A DNA stretch of 64,000 nucleotides from Ancylobacter sonchi (GCF_018390695.1 NZ_JAHBGF010000020.1:434001-498000); one strand, 5' to 3'; positions 19,306 to 28,222 are shown, counted from the stretch's first letter. Numbers and translations: made by a program. The notes: generated by a model from the letters alone, not told the origin.

Positions 19306-20291
19306 GCGAGTTCCAGATTGCGCCGGCCGAGGCGCTGACCGTCGGCTGCGGCGCCTATGACCGCACCTGGCCACTGATCGCCGGGGTGATCCGCCCGGCG
19401 GGCTTCCGGCTGGACTGGGCGATCCTGCCGCCGGAGGAGGTGTTCCTGCGCGGCATGCTGGGCGGCGAGTTCGACATCACCGAGATGTCGCTCAGCACCT
19501 ATGCACTGCTGCGCGCGCGGGGGGCCTGCCGCTATGTCGGCCTGCCGGTCTTCGTGTCGCGCAAGTTCCGTCACAGCGCCATCTATGTCCGCACCGATGC
19601 CGGCATCGCCCGGCCGGAGGATCTCGCCGGCCGGCGCATCGGCGTGCCGGAATATCAGCTGACCGCCAATGTCTGGGTGCGTGGCCTGCTCTCCGACGAA
19701 TACGGGGTGAGCGCCGACAAAGTGCATTGGGTGATCGGCGGTATCGACGCGCCGGGGCGCGAGGAGAAGGTGCCGATCGAGCTGCCCGCCCGCTTCGCCG
19801 TCACCCGGCTCGGCGCCGGCGAGACGTTGTGGCAGCTGCTGCTGGAAGGGGAGATCGACGCCATCATCGCCCCGCGCGCGCCGCAGGCCTTCGCGCAGGG
19901 CCACCCGGCGATCCGCCGCCTGTTCACCGACGTGCCGGGCGCGGAGAAGGAGTATTACCGCCGCACCGGGCTGTTCCCGCTGATGCATGTGATCGGCATC
20001 CGCGCGGATGTGGCGGAACGCCATGCCGGCCTGCCCGCCGCGCTCGCCGAGGCGTTCGGGGAGGCCAAGGCGTTCGCCGCCGGCGAGCTGCACCAATATG
20101 CCTACGATGCCGCCATGCTTCCCTGGCAGGAGGCATCGCTGCGCGAGACCGAGGCGGCGATGGGCAGGGACTACTGGCCCTACGGTCTGGAGGCGAACCG
20201 GCGTGCCATCGATACCTTCGCCCGCTACCAGTTCGAGCAGGGCATCGTCGAACGGGTGCAGTCGGCCGCCGAGATTTTCCCGTGGGGTTGA
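19302..20291 (+). CDS. 4,5-dihydroxyphthalate decarboxylase-like protein (PBP2 fold)
   Basis: A 329-aa protein related to 4,5-dihydroxyphthalate decarboxylase (Pht5). It has the opening C-G-A-Y-D-R-T, then P-E-E-V-F-L-R-G-M and F-D-I-T-E-M-S-L-S-T-Y, typical of this periplasmic-binding-protein-like family. There is no signal peptide, which points to a cytoplasmic enzyme rather than a transport receptor. Pht5-type enzymes convert 4,5-dihydroxyphthalate to protocatechuate. In this operon the enzyme could decarboxylate a related aromatic diacid. It is the last gene of the operon and overlaps the ThDP enzyme gene by 4 bp, so the two products may act on consecutive intermediates. Confidence 0.8.
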   Translation: MSEFQIAPAEALTVGCGAYDRTWPLIAGVIRPAGFRLDWAILPPEEVFLRGMLGGEFDITEMSLSTYALLRARGACRYVGLPVFVSRKFRHSAIYVRTDAGIARPEDLAGRRIGVPEYQLTANVWVRGLLSDEYGVSADKVHWVIGGIDAPGREEKVPIELPARFAVTRLGAGETLWQLLLEGEIDAIIAPRAPQAFAQGHPAIRRLFTDVPGAEKEYYRRTGLFPLMHVIGIRADVAERHAGLPAALAEAFGEAKAFAAGELHQYAYDAAMLPWQEASLRETEAAMGRDYWPYGLEANRRAIDTFARYQFEQGIVERVQSAAEIFPWG

Positions 20292-20292
20292 C

Positions 20293-20340
20293 TTGCCGTT
20301 GGCCTAGCTTGTCGCTGGGCTAGTTTGCCGTTGAGCTAGC
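20293..20340. repeat. Three tandem 16-bp repeats between convergent genes
   Basis: Units at 20293-20308 (TTGCCGTTGGCCTAGC), 20309-20324 (TTGTCGCTGGGCTAGT) and 20325-20340 (TTGCCGTTGAGCTAGC) follow each other without gaps. They fill the 60-bp space between a plus-strand stop (20291) and a minus-strand stop (20352). No U-run or strong stem is apparent. Confidence 0.85.
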
Positions 20341-20351
20341 TCACGCTCGCC

Positions 20352-21635
20352 TCAGGCGGCGTTCTGCGGCGACACTGTCTCGTCGCCGACGAGGCCGAGC
20401 AGGTGGAACTGCCGCAGCAGCGCCTCATGCGCGGCCGGGTCGCGGCGGGCCTCGCGCCAGTTGTCGTCCTGTGCGGCCAGCCGTTGCGGCGAGGGAGCGC
20501 CGGCGGGCGCGCGGAACAGGGCGTCACGCGTGGCGGCGGCCTCCCATGCCCGCTCGACCAGCACGTTGGAACGTTCGAGGAAGCGGCGGATCGCCAGCTG
20601 CGTGCCGCCCTGCGGCGCCGCCGCGAGCACGTTGCGCAGCAGCAGCGCCTGCAGGATGGCGACGGTGAGCCCCTGCCCGAAGATCGGGTCGAGCCGGCAC
20701 ATGGTATCGCCGACCGGCAGCAGGCCGGCGGGGAGATGGCTCTCGTCGAGGCGATGCCAGATGGCCTCGCGCAGGCGGTAGCCGCCAAGCTGCTCGGGCC
20801 GCCGGGTCCGGCGGAGAAACGCGCCCACCGCCGGCGTGGGTAGCGTGCCGGCGAATTCGCAGAACGACGCCTCGTCCGCCGCCGGCCGCTCGTCCTCGCG
20901 CGCGGCGAGCACCACCTGCCAGCGCTCCTCGCCGACCCGCAGCACCGTGCCGCAACGGCTGCTCCGAGGTGCCGGCAGCGTCGCCAGCCCGACGAAGCCG
21001 GGATTGAAGGTGGCCGGCAGGCGGAAGGTTGCCACCGCCAGCCCGAGGCCGGCCGCCAGCCTTCCGGCGGGAGCCGGGTCGCCGGTCCGCGTGCAGGCGA
21101 GGGTGAGATCGGGACGGCCGGAAGCGTCGATCACCAGTTCCGCATCGAGGTGTTCCACCGTGCCGTCGGGAAGCCGGCAGCGTATGCCGTCGACGCGGGC
21201 ACCTCCCTCGGCCAGCCGCAGCGCGGTGACCCGCCGGTTGTGGTGGAAGACGATATTCGGCCATCGGGCGGTGCGTTGCGCGATCACCCGCTCCAGCGTG
21301 GGACGGGTGACGCCATAGCTCGCCCATCCCATCCGCCGCGGCGGCAGGGCGCCGATCTCCGGGCTTTCGAGCCGGATGTCGTCGCCGGCATCGAAGCGTA
21401 CGCCGCCGGCGATGAGGAGGTCGGCGCCGATGCCTGGAAACAGCTCGGACAGCCCGGCATAGCCGCCGCCGAGCAGGAAGCCGGGCATGCCGGGGCGTGC
21501 ATCGTCGAACCGTTCCGCGCCATCGCGCTCGACAATGACGACCTTCGGGAAGAACGGCGCCAGCACGCGCGCCGCGCAGAGCCCGGCGATCCCGGCGCCG
21601 ATCACCACTGCCCGTCCGTCAGCCATCTTGTGCAT
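20352..21635 (-). CDS. FAD-dependent oxidoreductase (tryptophan-halogenase / geranylgeranyl-reductase-like)
   Basis: A 427-aa flavoprotein. The Rossmann FAD motif V-V-I-G-A-G-I-A-G-L near residue 10, an acidic E-R-D at the end of the second strand and a later G-D-T-M-C-R-L-D-P-I-F-G-Q-G match group A-type flavin monooxygenases and halogenase-like proteins. The P-x-x-G-Q-G segment is typical of the pyrophosphate-binding part of the family. I see no halogenase W-x-W-x-I-P motif, so halogenation is unlikely. A second Met at 21626 is an equally good start. It stands alone on the minus strand. The substrate is unknown. Confidence 0.8.
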   Translation of the reverse strand: MHKMADGRAVVIGAGIAGLCAARVLAPFFPKVVIVERDGAERFDDARPGMPGFLLGGGYAGLSELFPGIGADLLIAGGVRFDAGDDIRLESPEIGALPPRRMGWASYGVTRPTLERVIAQRTARWPNIVFHHNRRVTALRLAEGGARVDGIRCRLPDGTVEHLDAELVIDASGRPDLTLACTRTGDPAPAGRLAAGLGLAVATFRLPATFNPGFVGLATLPAPRSSRCGTVLRVGEERWQVVLAAREDERPAADEASFCEFAGTLPTPAVGAFLRRTRRPEQLGGYRLREAIWHRLDESHLPAGLLPVGDTMCRLDPIFGQGLTVAILQALLLRNVLAAAPQGGTQLAIRRFLERSNVLVERAWEAAATRDALFRAPAGAPSPQRLAAQDDNWREARRDPAAHEALLRQFHLLGLVGDETVSPQNAA

Positions 21636-21963
21636 GTGAAGCCCCGCAAGATTGATCGTGCCGCGAGACTGGGCTGGCAGGCCTACGCGCCGGTTTTGCC
21701 GATCGGCCGCTCCGGTTGCAGGCGTAGCCGCGCCGATGGCGGCCAAAGCCGGCCCGCCGGATAGACGACGGTACACATGGCGATACGCACGGCGCGGCCG
21801 GCCGACACAGCCGGGATACATCGCCGCTATGTCATGCGGCCTCGCCCGGCGCCGTTACAGCTGTCACGCGGCGCGCGGCGGCGACATCGGGCTGAAACCG
21901 CGCCGCACGAACTGATCCGTGTCGCGGCGGGGCCGGTCCCGGCGCGCGGACGAGGATGACGCC
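21636..21963. other. Divergent intergenic region, no gene seen
   Basis: 328 bp between the minus-strand flavoprotein gene and the plus-strand peroxidase gene. It should hold two divergent promoters. The only clear feature is CCGTTACAGCTGTCACGCGG-like dyad sequence around 21850, which is too weak to call an operator. I see no convincing -35/-10 pair and no hairpin with a U-run. Confidence 0.5.
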
Positions 21964-22989
21964 ATGACGCGATGGTTGACGCCGCCGGTGCGCGGGCTGG
22001 CGCGGGTTCTGCTGGCGGCGCTGGCATGGCTCGCCCCGTCCTTGCCCGCCGATTCCGGCGCGGGGACCATGCCGGTCAACCGGCAGCCCTTCGCGCCGCT
22101 GCGGGTGCCCGACGATCTCGACCCGCGCAAGGTCGAGCTCGGCAGGATCCTGTTCGCCGATCCCATCCTGTCGAGCCGGCAGAAGCTGTCCTGCATGAGC
22201 TGTCACGATCTGGCGGGCGGCGGGGCCAGTCCGATGAAGCGCACGGTCGGCTATGAGGGGCGCACGCACCGGTTCAACGCGCCGACCATCTTCAATGTCG
22301 GTAACAATTACCGGCTCGGCTGGCGCGGCGGCTTCACCTCGCTGGAGGAGCAGAACGAGAACGTCCTGCTCGACACCAACCTGATGGCGGCGACCTGGCC
22401 GATGGTCCTCGGCCGGCTGGAAACCAGCTCGACCTATGCGCTGATGTTCGCCGGGGCCTTCGGGCGTCCGCCGGACCGCGCCGCCGTCCTCGACGCGCTG
22501 GCGACCTATCAGCGCTCGCTGGTCACCCCCGGCTCGGCCTTCGACCGCTATCTCGACGGCGACCGTTCCGCCCTCGGCGAGGAGGGGCTGCGCGGCTACC
22601 GGCTGTTTCTCGACTATGGCTGCGCCGCCTGCCACCAGGGCAGCAATCTCGGCGGCAACATGTTCCAGAAATTCGGCATCTACGCGCCGCCGCCGCGCGG
22701 CGATCCCGAAAGCGACGGCGATCTCGGGCGCTTTACCCTTACCGGCAAGGAAGCGGACAAGGGCGTCTTCCGGGTGCCGAGCCTGCGCAACGTCGCGGTG
22801 ACCGCTCCCTATTTCCACGACGGGCGGGCGCCGACACTGCCCGACGCGGTCGCCATCATGGGCGAGAGCCAGCTCGGCCGGCGGCTCGGCCCGGCCGAGA
22901 TCAATGCGCTGGTGGCCTTTCTCCAGACCCTCACCGGTGAGCACGATGGAAAGAAGCTCGAAGCGTCCCCGCGGCTGGACGACCATTGA
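21964..22989 (+). CDS. Di-haem cytochrome c peroxidase / MauG-family protein
   Basis: A 341-aa exported di-haem protein. A hydrophobic signal region (about residues 11-29) precedes two haem-binding sites, C77-M-S-C-H and C220-A-A-C-H. The segment V-E-L-G-R-I-L-F-A-D-P-I-L-S before the first haem and the late R-V-P-S-L-R-N-V are peroxidase-family signatures. It would act in the periplasm, reducing peroxide with electrons from a cytochrome or oxidising a protein partner as MauG does. An upstream in-frame Met (21919) adds an Arg-rich stretch and is less likely. The 3' end overlaps the sensor kinase gene by 44 bp in another frame, linking the two in expression. Confidence 0.92.
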   Translation: MTRWLTPPVRGLARVLLAALAWLAPSLPADSGAGTMPVNRQPFAPLRVPDDLDPRKVELGRILFADPILSSRQKLSCMSCHDLAGGGASPMKRTVGYEGRTHRFNAPTIFNVGNNYRLGWRGGFTSLEEQNENVLLDTNLMAATWPMVLGRLETSSTYALMFAGAFGRPPDRAAVLDALATYQRSLVTPGSAFDRYLDGDRSALGEEGLRGYRLFLDYGCAACHQGSNLGGNMFQKFGIYAPPPRGDPESDGDLGRFTLTGKEADKGVFRVPSLRNVAVTAPYFHDGRAPTLPDAVAIMGESQLGRRLGPAEINALVAFLQTLTGEHDGKKLEASPRLDDH

Positions 22990-25495
22990 GCCGTGGCGCA
23001 TCGTCCTGCTGCTGGTCGGCGCGATCCTCTTCGCCCTGCTGGCGGTCGGACGCGTGCCCTCGCGCGAACTACACGAGGCGGTGCTGACCTCGCTCCGGGC
23101 CATCGACGTCGACCATGCCGCGCTTCAGCGCGACGTGCTGCAGGCGCGCGCCGGGCTGCTGCTCAACTATGACCCGCTGGTCTCTTCGATCATCCGGCTG
23201 CGGGCCTCGGTGGCGTGGCTCCATGCGCTGTTCGACGAGGCGGCGATGGGCGAGACCGCGCAGCTCGACGACCAGCTCGCGACCGTGTCCCGCTCCATCG
23301 ACGCCGACGAAGCACTGGTGGAGACCTTCAAGACCAGCAATGCCCTACTGCAGAACTCGCTGTCCATCGCGGTCCAGCTGCTCGACAGGCTCGACCGGAA
23401 CCCGGACGCGCCGATCCGCGAGGCGCTGGCCGGGGCGGGCGACATCGGCCTGCCGCTCATGCGCTTCACTGCCCAGCCCGACGCCGCGCTGGCCGGGTCC
23501 ATACGCCGTCAGCTCGGCGCGCTGGAGGCGTCGCCCGCCGGCGCGGATGCCGATATGCGCTCGTTCGCCGCCCATGTGCGCACGGTGCTGTCGACGCTGC
23601 CGCAGGTCGATGCCGTGACCGAAGCGATCCAGCTGTCGCACAGCTCCCGCCAGGCCCAACTGCTGCAGCGCGACTATCTCGACGCCTTCGGCAAGGCCGG
23701 CGCGCAGGCGGTCTGGAGCCGCGCTTTGCTCGGCGCGATATCGGTGCTGCTCTGCGGCTATGTCGCCGTGCTGATCTACCGGCTGCGCGCCCAGACGCAG
23801 CGCCTCGCCCGGCAGCTGGAATTCGAGAACATCCTCGCCGAGGTGCGCCGGCGCTTCGTCGAGGGCGGCGAGGACATGCCGGCCGCCTTCGCACATTCGG
23901 TCGGGCTGTTCGCCACTTTCTTCGAGGCACGCTGCTACGCCTTCGCGGTGCTCAATGGCGAGGATTTCAGGGTCGAGCACGCCTATGGCAATGTCGACGG
24001 GGCGCGCCTCCAGTCGATCGCCGACGCGTTCGGATCGCGCTTTGCCGTCACCGCGCGCCGGGGCGGCTCCGACTATCTCGGCTTCCCCTATGACGGACCC
24101 GGCGATCCCCACCGCACCTGGATCCGCGGCGTCCACGAGGGCAGCATCGTCATGGGGTGGTTCGGCGAGCGCTCGATCAGCCTGTTCCTCATCCGGCGAG
24201 AGCTGCCCGGCCGGAGCGGCGACCACGAGCAGCGCATGTATGGCAATGCCGCGCTGGTGCTGGCGCGCAGCCTCATGACCTATCACACGCGGGAGGAAAA
24301 TAAGGCGCTGGAGGCCCGTCTCGAACATGCCCAGCGGCTGGAAGCGGTGGGCACGCTGGCGGGTGGCATCGCCCATGAGTTCAACAACGCGCTCGCCGCC
24401 ATACTCGGCTATGCCGAGATGACGCTGCAGCTGAAGCGGATCTCGACGCAGGGCCGGCACTATCTTCAGGAGATCGTCACCAGCGCCCAGCGCGCCCGGC
24501 ATGTGACCGACCAGATCCTGACCTTCGGCCGCAAGCGGGAGCGGATCGCCAAGCCGTTCGCCCTTGCCGAGGCGGTGACCGACATCCTGTCGCTGATCCG
24601 GCTGTCGGTAGCGGACGGCATCCGCTTCGATGTCGCGACGGATGAGCGCCTGCCGCCGATCCTCGGCAATCCGATCGAGATCCAGCAGGTGGTGATGAAC
24701 CTGTGCACCAACGCCGCGCACGCCTTGCCCGGGGAGGGGGCGGTCCGCATCGAGGTGCGGGTGGTCGAGCGGCCGGCGCGCACGCAGCTCTCGCATGGCG
24801 AATTGCCGGCCGGCCGCTATGTGGTGCTGAGCGTCGCCGACACCGGCAGCGGCATCGACGCCAACGTGCTGCCGCACATCTTCGAGCCGTTCTTCACCAC
24901 CCGGGCGACCAAGGGCGGCACCGGCCTCGGGCTCGCCGCCGTGCATGGCATCGTCGCCGGCATGTCCGGCCATATCGACGTCGCGAGCCAGCCCGGCCGG
25001 GGCACGCGCTTCGACCTGCATTTCCCCGCCACCGGCAACCGGACCGCGGTGCCGCTGTCCGACTTCTTCGACGAGCGCTCCATGCCGCGCGGGCGCGGGC
25101 AGACCGTGCTGCTGGTCCAGCGCGACGAGGCCCTGCGCCTCATGTATGAGGAGAAGATCGCCGCGCTGGGCTACGAGCCGGTGGGGTTCGCCGATGGCGA
25201 GGGGCTGCGCGACTGGCTGGGACGGGATCGCCGCGCGCCCGACCTGATCCTGATGGATCTCGATTCCGGCGAGATGGCGCCGGATCCCGCCGCGCTCGCC
25301 CGTCAATTCGCGCCGATCCCGATGCTGCTGCTCGCCGAGCCGGCGCGGATCCCGACTGATGTGAAGGCCGGGCGCGAGCCCGCGCCGGGAGCGGCGTTGC
25401 TGCGCAAGCCGGTGAGCACCATGCGCCTCGCGGTGGCGATGGCCAATCGCATCGCCGCGCGGGAACGCGACCCTGCCCCCGGATCCGCCGGATAG
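22946..25495 (+). CDS. VirA-like hybrid sensor histidine kinase with C-terminal receiver
   Basis: An 849-aa membrane sensor. A first membrane segment lies at about residues 16-36, a helical periplasmic sensor domain follows, and a second segment lies near 263-282. Then comes a linker/GAF-like region, an HWE-unlike classical kinase with H477 in A-H-E-F-N-N, an ATPase domain with N-box N-L-C-T-N-A-A-H and G-boxes D-T-G-S-G-I and G-T-G-L-G-L, and a short receiver (acidic D-E, phospho-Asp in L-I-L-M-D, Lys in R-K-P). This layout is that of VirA. The VirG-like regulator at 28954-29691 is its probable partner. The start at 22946 follows GGTGAG and overlaps the peroxidase gene. The signal sensed is unknown. 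Confidence 0.87.
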   Translation: MERSSKRPRGWTTIEPWRIVLLLVGAILFALLAVGRVPSRELHEAVLTSLRAIDVDHAALQRDVLQARAGLLLNYDPLVSSIIRLRASVAWLHALFDEAAMGETAQLDDQLATVSRSIDADEALVETFKTSNALLQNSLSIAVQLLDRLDRNPDAPIREALAGAGDIGLPLMRFTAQPDAALAGSIRRQLGALEASPAGADADMRSFAAHVRTVLSTLPQVDAVTEAIQLSHSSRQAQLLQRDYLDAFGKAGAQAVWSRALLGAISVLLCGYVAVLIYRLRAQTQRLARQLEFENILAEVRRRFVEGGEDMPAAFAHSVGLFATFFEARCYAFAVLNGEDFRVEHAYGNVDGARLQSIADAFGSRFAVTARRGGSDYLGFPYDGPGDPHRTWIRGVHEGSIVMGWFGERSISLFLIRRELPGRSGDHEQRMYGNAALVLARSLMTYHTREENKALEARLEHAQRLEAVGTLAGGIAHEFNNALAAILGYAEMTLQLKRISTQGRHYLQEIVTSAQRARHVTDQILTFGRKRERIAKPFALAEAVTDILSLIRLSVADGIRFDVATDERLPPILGNPIEIQQVVMNLCTNAAHALPGEGAVRIEVRVVERPARTQLSHGELPAGRYVVLSVADTGSGIDANVLPHIFEPFFTTRATKGGTGLGLAAVHGIVAGMSGHIDVASQPGRGTRFDLHFPATGNRTAVPLSDFFDERSMPRGRGQTVLLVQRDEALRLMYEEKIAALGYEPVGFADGEGLRDWLGRDRRAPDLILMDLDSGEMAPDPAALARQFAPIPMLLLAEPARIPTDVKAGREPAPGAALLRKPVSTMRLAVAMANRIAARERDPAPGSAG

Positions 25496-25520
25496 GGGAG
25501 GGCCGCGGCCCCGCGCTCGC

Positions 25521-26729
25521 TCATACCAGCGGCGAGTTCGGTGGCAGCCCGAACATCAGCCGGCCGAAGATCTCGAAGGTGGCCGTCGGCGACAGTCCCG
25601 CATGCAGCGTGGCGACGCGCAGATCGTGCCAGTGCCGCTCCATCGGGCTTCCCGCCCGCGCCAGGCTGCCGCCGGACACGCCGGCGAGCAGGTCGACCGC
25701 TTCCCGGCACAGCCGGGCGGCGAAGGCGGCGTCGCGCCAGATCCGCATGCGCTGCTCGCGCGAAAGCGGCTGCCGGGAGGCGGCCGCCGCTTCCATATGG
25801 GCGATGGAGCGGCGCAGCAGGGTCTCGGCGGCGTCCACCTTCGCCGTGGCCTCGCCGACCTGCAGATGCGTCGCCGCCGCCTCGCTCTGCGCCGCATAGA
25901 AGGTGAGCGGGATCGGCCGCGCGCCGGCCCGCTCGACGAACAGGCGCAGGAAGTCGCGGGCGATGGCGAGGCAGGGAAAGGCGAGCTTGGTCGCCAGCAT
26001 CGGCAGCACCGGCAGGTTGAAGCCCGGCCGGTCGCGCAGGGGGCCGGGGGCGAAGTCGTCAGCGAGCGCCCGGCTATAGGGGGCGAGCCGACTGTCGGGG
26101 ACGAAGACGTTCTCCACCGTCACGCTGACGCTGCCGGTGCCGCGCAGGCCGAAGGTGTTCCAGTCGTCCAGCAGGGTCAGCTCCTCGGCGGGCAGCAGCG
26201 CCGCCGCGAAGTCGACCCGGTTGCCGTTCGCGTCGAGGATCGGCACGCTGACGACGTCCCATTGCGCGTGGTGGATGCCGCTGTTGAAGGCCCACTGGCC
26301 CTCCTCGATGAGCAATCCGCCCTCGACGCGCCGGGTGCGGACCCGGGACGGCGCCATCACCGAGGCGGTGCGGAACGGCTGGCCGCTGCCGAATACCTGG
26401 TCGGTGGTTTCCGGCGGGTAGAGCGCAGCCGCCATCCAGATGCCGCCCGAGAGGATGGCATAGGTCCAGGCGACCGAGCCATCGGCGGTGCCGAGTTCCA
26501 GCGTCACGTCGAGCAGCGTGTCGAGGGAGGCTTCCTCGCCGCCATAGAGTTCCGGCAGGCAGAGCCGGAACAGGTCGGCCTGTTCGAGCTCCCCGATCGT
26601 TTCGGCGGGCAGCCGCCCGAGACGGCTGGTCTCGGCGGCGCGGGCCCGCAGCATCGGCGCGAGGGCTCGCGCGGCAGCGGCCGGCGAGGCGATCGAGGTG
26701 AGGGATGAAGGCGTCGTGATTCTGTTCAT
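25521..26729 (-). CDS. Acyl-CoA-dehydrogenase-fold flavoprotein, group D flavin monooxygenase-like
   Basis: A 402-aa protein of the acyl-CoA dehydrogenase fold. The N-terminal helical part includes L-P-E-L-Y-G-G, the middle has W-A-F-N-S-G and G-L-R-G-T-G-S-V-S-V, and the C-terminal helical domain has D-L-L-A-G-V-S-G-G-S. The W-x-F-x-S-G pattern and the absence of the catalytic glutamate region of true dehydrogenases suggest the two-component monooxygenase group (HpaH-C2, DszC or indole/nitroalkane-type oxygenases). These use reduced FMN or FAD from a separate reductase, which is not nearby. It lies between the VirA-like and VirG-like genes on the opposite strand. Confidence 0.85.
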   Translation of the reverse strand: MNRITTPSSLTSIASPAAAARALAPMLRARAAETSRLGRLPAETIGELEQADLFRLCLPELYGGEEASLDTLLDVTLELGTADGSVAWTYAILSGGIWMAAALYPPETTDQVFGSGQPFRTASVMAPSRVRTRRVEGGLLIEEGQWAFNSGIHHAQWDVVSVPILDANGNRVDFAAALLPAEELTLLDDWNTFGLRGTGSVSVTVENVFVPDSRLAPYSRALADDFAPGPLRDRPGFNLPVLPMLATKLAFPCLAIARDFLRLFVERAGARPIPLTFYAAQSEAAATHLQVGEATAKVDAAETLLRRSIAHMEAAAASRQPLSREQRMRIWRDAAFAARLCREAVDLLAGVSGGSLARAGSPMERHWHDLRVATLHAGLSPTATFEIFGRLMFGLPPNSPLV

Positions 26730-26885
26730 GGCACACCTGAGGGGATGTCGGGATGTTGGGTGCGGCAGCCGGGGCGCCCGGCCGCCGCGATTGGTGCGAC
26801 AAGGGCGGGCGCTTTCCTTCCGCGCAGGGCGGGGGCGACGAGGGCCGCGAGACTCGCCGGTGGCCTCGTCGCAGGTCTCGGGCGG

Positions 26886-27143
26886 CTAGCGCGCCGGCCG
26901 CGCGGCGGAGACGTCGTCGCGGGACGAACGTCCCCAGCCCGCCGCCCGGTCGATGCCGGAACGGGAGATGCCGATATCGGCGAGGGCGCGGTCGTCGAGG
27001 GCGCCCAGCTGTTGCGCGGCGGTGCGGGTCTGCCAGGCCTGCTCCAGCTCGATCAGCGCGCGCCGTGCCACGCGGATGACGGCGGTGGCGAGGGCCGGCA
27101 GAGCCGCGTCCGGCTTCGTCGTTGTGAACCGCAGAACGTTCAT
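26886..27143 (-). CDS. DUF1127 small protein (YjiS-like)
   Basis: An 85-aa basic protein with the DUF1127 motif near its middle: Q-Q-L-G-A-L-D-D-R-A-L-A-D-I-G-I-S-R-S-G-I. The start at 27143 is fixed by a consensus AGGAGG six bases upstream on the minus strand. Such proteins are abundant in alphaproteobacteria, often stress-induced, and some bind RNA and affect sRNA and mRNA turnover. Its C-terminal tail of about 25 residues after the motif is longer than in the shortest family members. A second DUF1127-like domain occurs in the product of 28223-28801. Confidence 0.88.
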   Translation of the reverse strand: MNVLRFTTTKPDAALPALATAVIRVARRALIELEQAWQTRTAAQQLGALDDRALADIGISRSGIDRAAGWGRSSRDDVSAARPAR

Positions 27144-27454
27144 GATGACCTCCTGTGCGGGTGTTTCGACCCGTGGAAGATCAGCCGCCCGGCGTGCCGG
27201 GTTGTTATGCGGGCGGCACCAATCGTTATGACTGTATTGGCCGCGTGATATCTGTAACGCCGCTGCTCCGTTGCCACGGCGATGCCCGGCCGGGCGGCCG
27301 GTTTCAAACCAAACGACGCCGCGGCATTCCGAAATCGCGCTGAAAGACCGACCCGCGACGCTCATGGGCGAGCGATGGCGTCGAGGTCATGTGGTCGCCG
27401 CGCGGGCCGTTCCGCGTGGCCGTCGTCGCCTGCGTGGAAAGGCGACGGTTCGGC
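27144..27454. other. Divergent intergenic region, 311 bp
   Basis: This gap separates the minus-strand DUF1127 gene from the plus-strand sialyltransferase-like gene. It holds the DUF1127 ribosome site (AGGAGG on the minus strand) and a small hairpin (CGGGT at 27158-27162 with ACCCG at 27169-27173) in its leader. The AT-richer stretch 27215-27260 is a likely promoter area, but I find no convincing consensus pair. Confidence 0.5.
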
Positions 27455-28084
27455 ATGTGCGAGCGCATCCTCCTGGTCGGCAACGGGTCCGTCGATCCGT
27501 GCGCGATACCCCGTCTCGACGATTTCGACCGGGTCATCCGCTTCAATGACTGCCGCAATTTCGCCAGCGCCCCCGGCCGTACCGACGTGGTGGCGGTGTG
27601 CAACACCGGCCGTCCGGCCCGGCAGATGAGCGCCAGCGTCGCGTGGCGCCGTCACCCGGCGGCGGCGGCGGCGCGGGAAATCTGGAGCGTGCGTCCGCCG
27701 CTACTCTTCGCCGCCGCACGGGCGCGCATCGTGCGCGAGCATCCCGATCTCACCGATCTCTGCGACGACTACACCGATGCCTTCGTCGCGTTCTGCCACG
27801 CCACCGGCAAGCGGCATCTCACGCTGGACGAGGAGGCACACCGCGCGGCGGCGGCGGCGCTCGCGCGGCTGGCGCCGGGCGCCTATGTGACGCCGAGCAC
27901 CGGCCTGATCGTCATCGAGCACCTGCTGCGCCACCACCGCGAGGCACGGATCGCGCTGATCGGCTTCGATCATTCCGGCTGGAGCGGCCATCCATTCGCC
28001 GCCGAGCGCCGGCTGGTCGATGCCTATGTCCGGCGCGGACTGTTGAGCCGGCTACAGCCGGTGCGGCGTGAGGTGTCCGCGTGA
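27455..28084 (+). CDS. Sialyltransferase-like (GT29-type motif) protein
   Basis: A 209-aa protein. It opens with R-I-L-L-V-G-N-G-S-V-D and then D-R-V-I-R-F-N-D-C, which together look like the sialyl motif L of family 29 glycosyltransferases (V-G-N-G followed by V-x-R-x-N). Later T-P-S-T-G-L-I-V-I-E resembles motif S, and G-H-P-F-A-A-E-R resembles the H-x4-E motif VS. Homologues of this size in rhizobia carry vague accessory-protein names. The start at 27455 puts the first motif at the N-terminus, as in the core fold; an upstream Met at 27389 adds 22 residues. No capsule or lipopolysaccharide genes are near, so its acceptor is unknown. Confidence 0.7.
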   Translation: MCERILLVGNGSVDPCAIPRLDDFDRVIRFNDCRNFASAPGRTDVVAVCNTGRPARQMSASVAWRRHPAAAAAREIWSVRPPLLFAAARARIVREHPDLTDLCDDYTDAFVAFCHATGKRHLTLDEEAHRAAAAALARLAPGAYVTPSTGLIVIEHLLRHHREARIALIGFDHSGWSGHPFAAERRLVDAYVRRGLLSRLQPVRREVSA

Positions 28085-28222
28085 GGCGCTGCTGCTTCGC
28101 TCCGATCCTGCGCCGTCATGATCGCTGCGCCATCGGCTTTGTTTGTCATCGATCGCTCGCCGGAAGACATGGTCGGGAAATGCCGCGACCGCAGAAATCG
28201 CCTCCATGAACAGGAGGGCGTC

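Noticed and set aside
19302..20291. ABC transporter or taurine-type binding protein
   Set aside because: There is no signal peptide or transporter partner, and the Pht5-type opening supports a cytoplasmic decarboxylase-like enzyme.
20352..21635. Flavin-dependent halogenase
   Set aside because: The fold fits, but I see no W-x-W-x-I-P motif, so I kept a general flavoprotein call.
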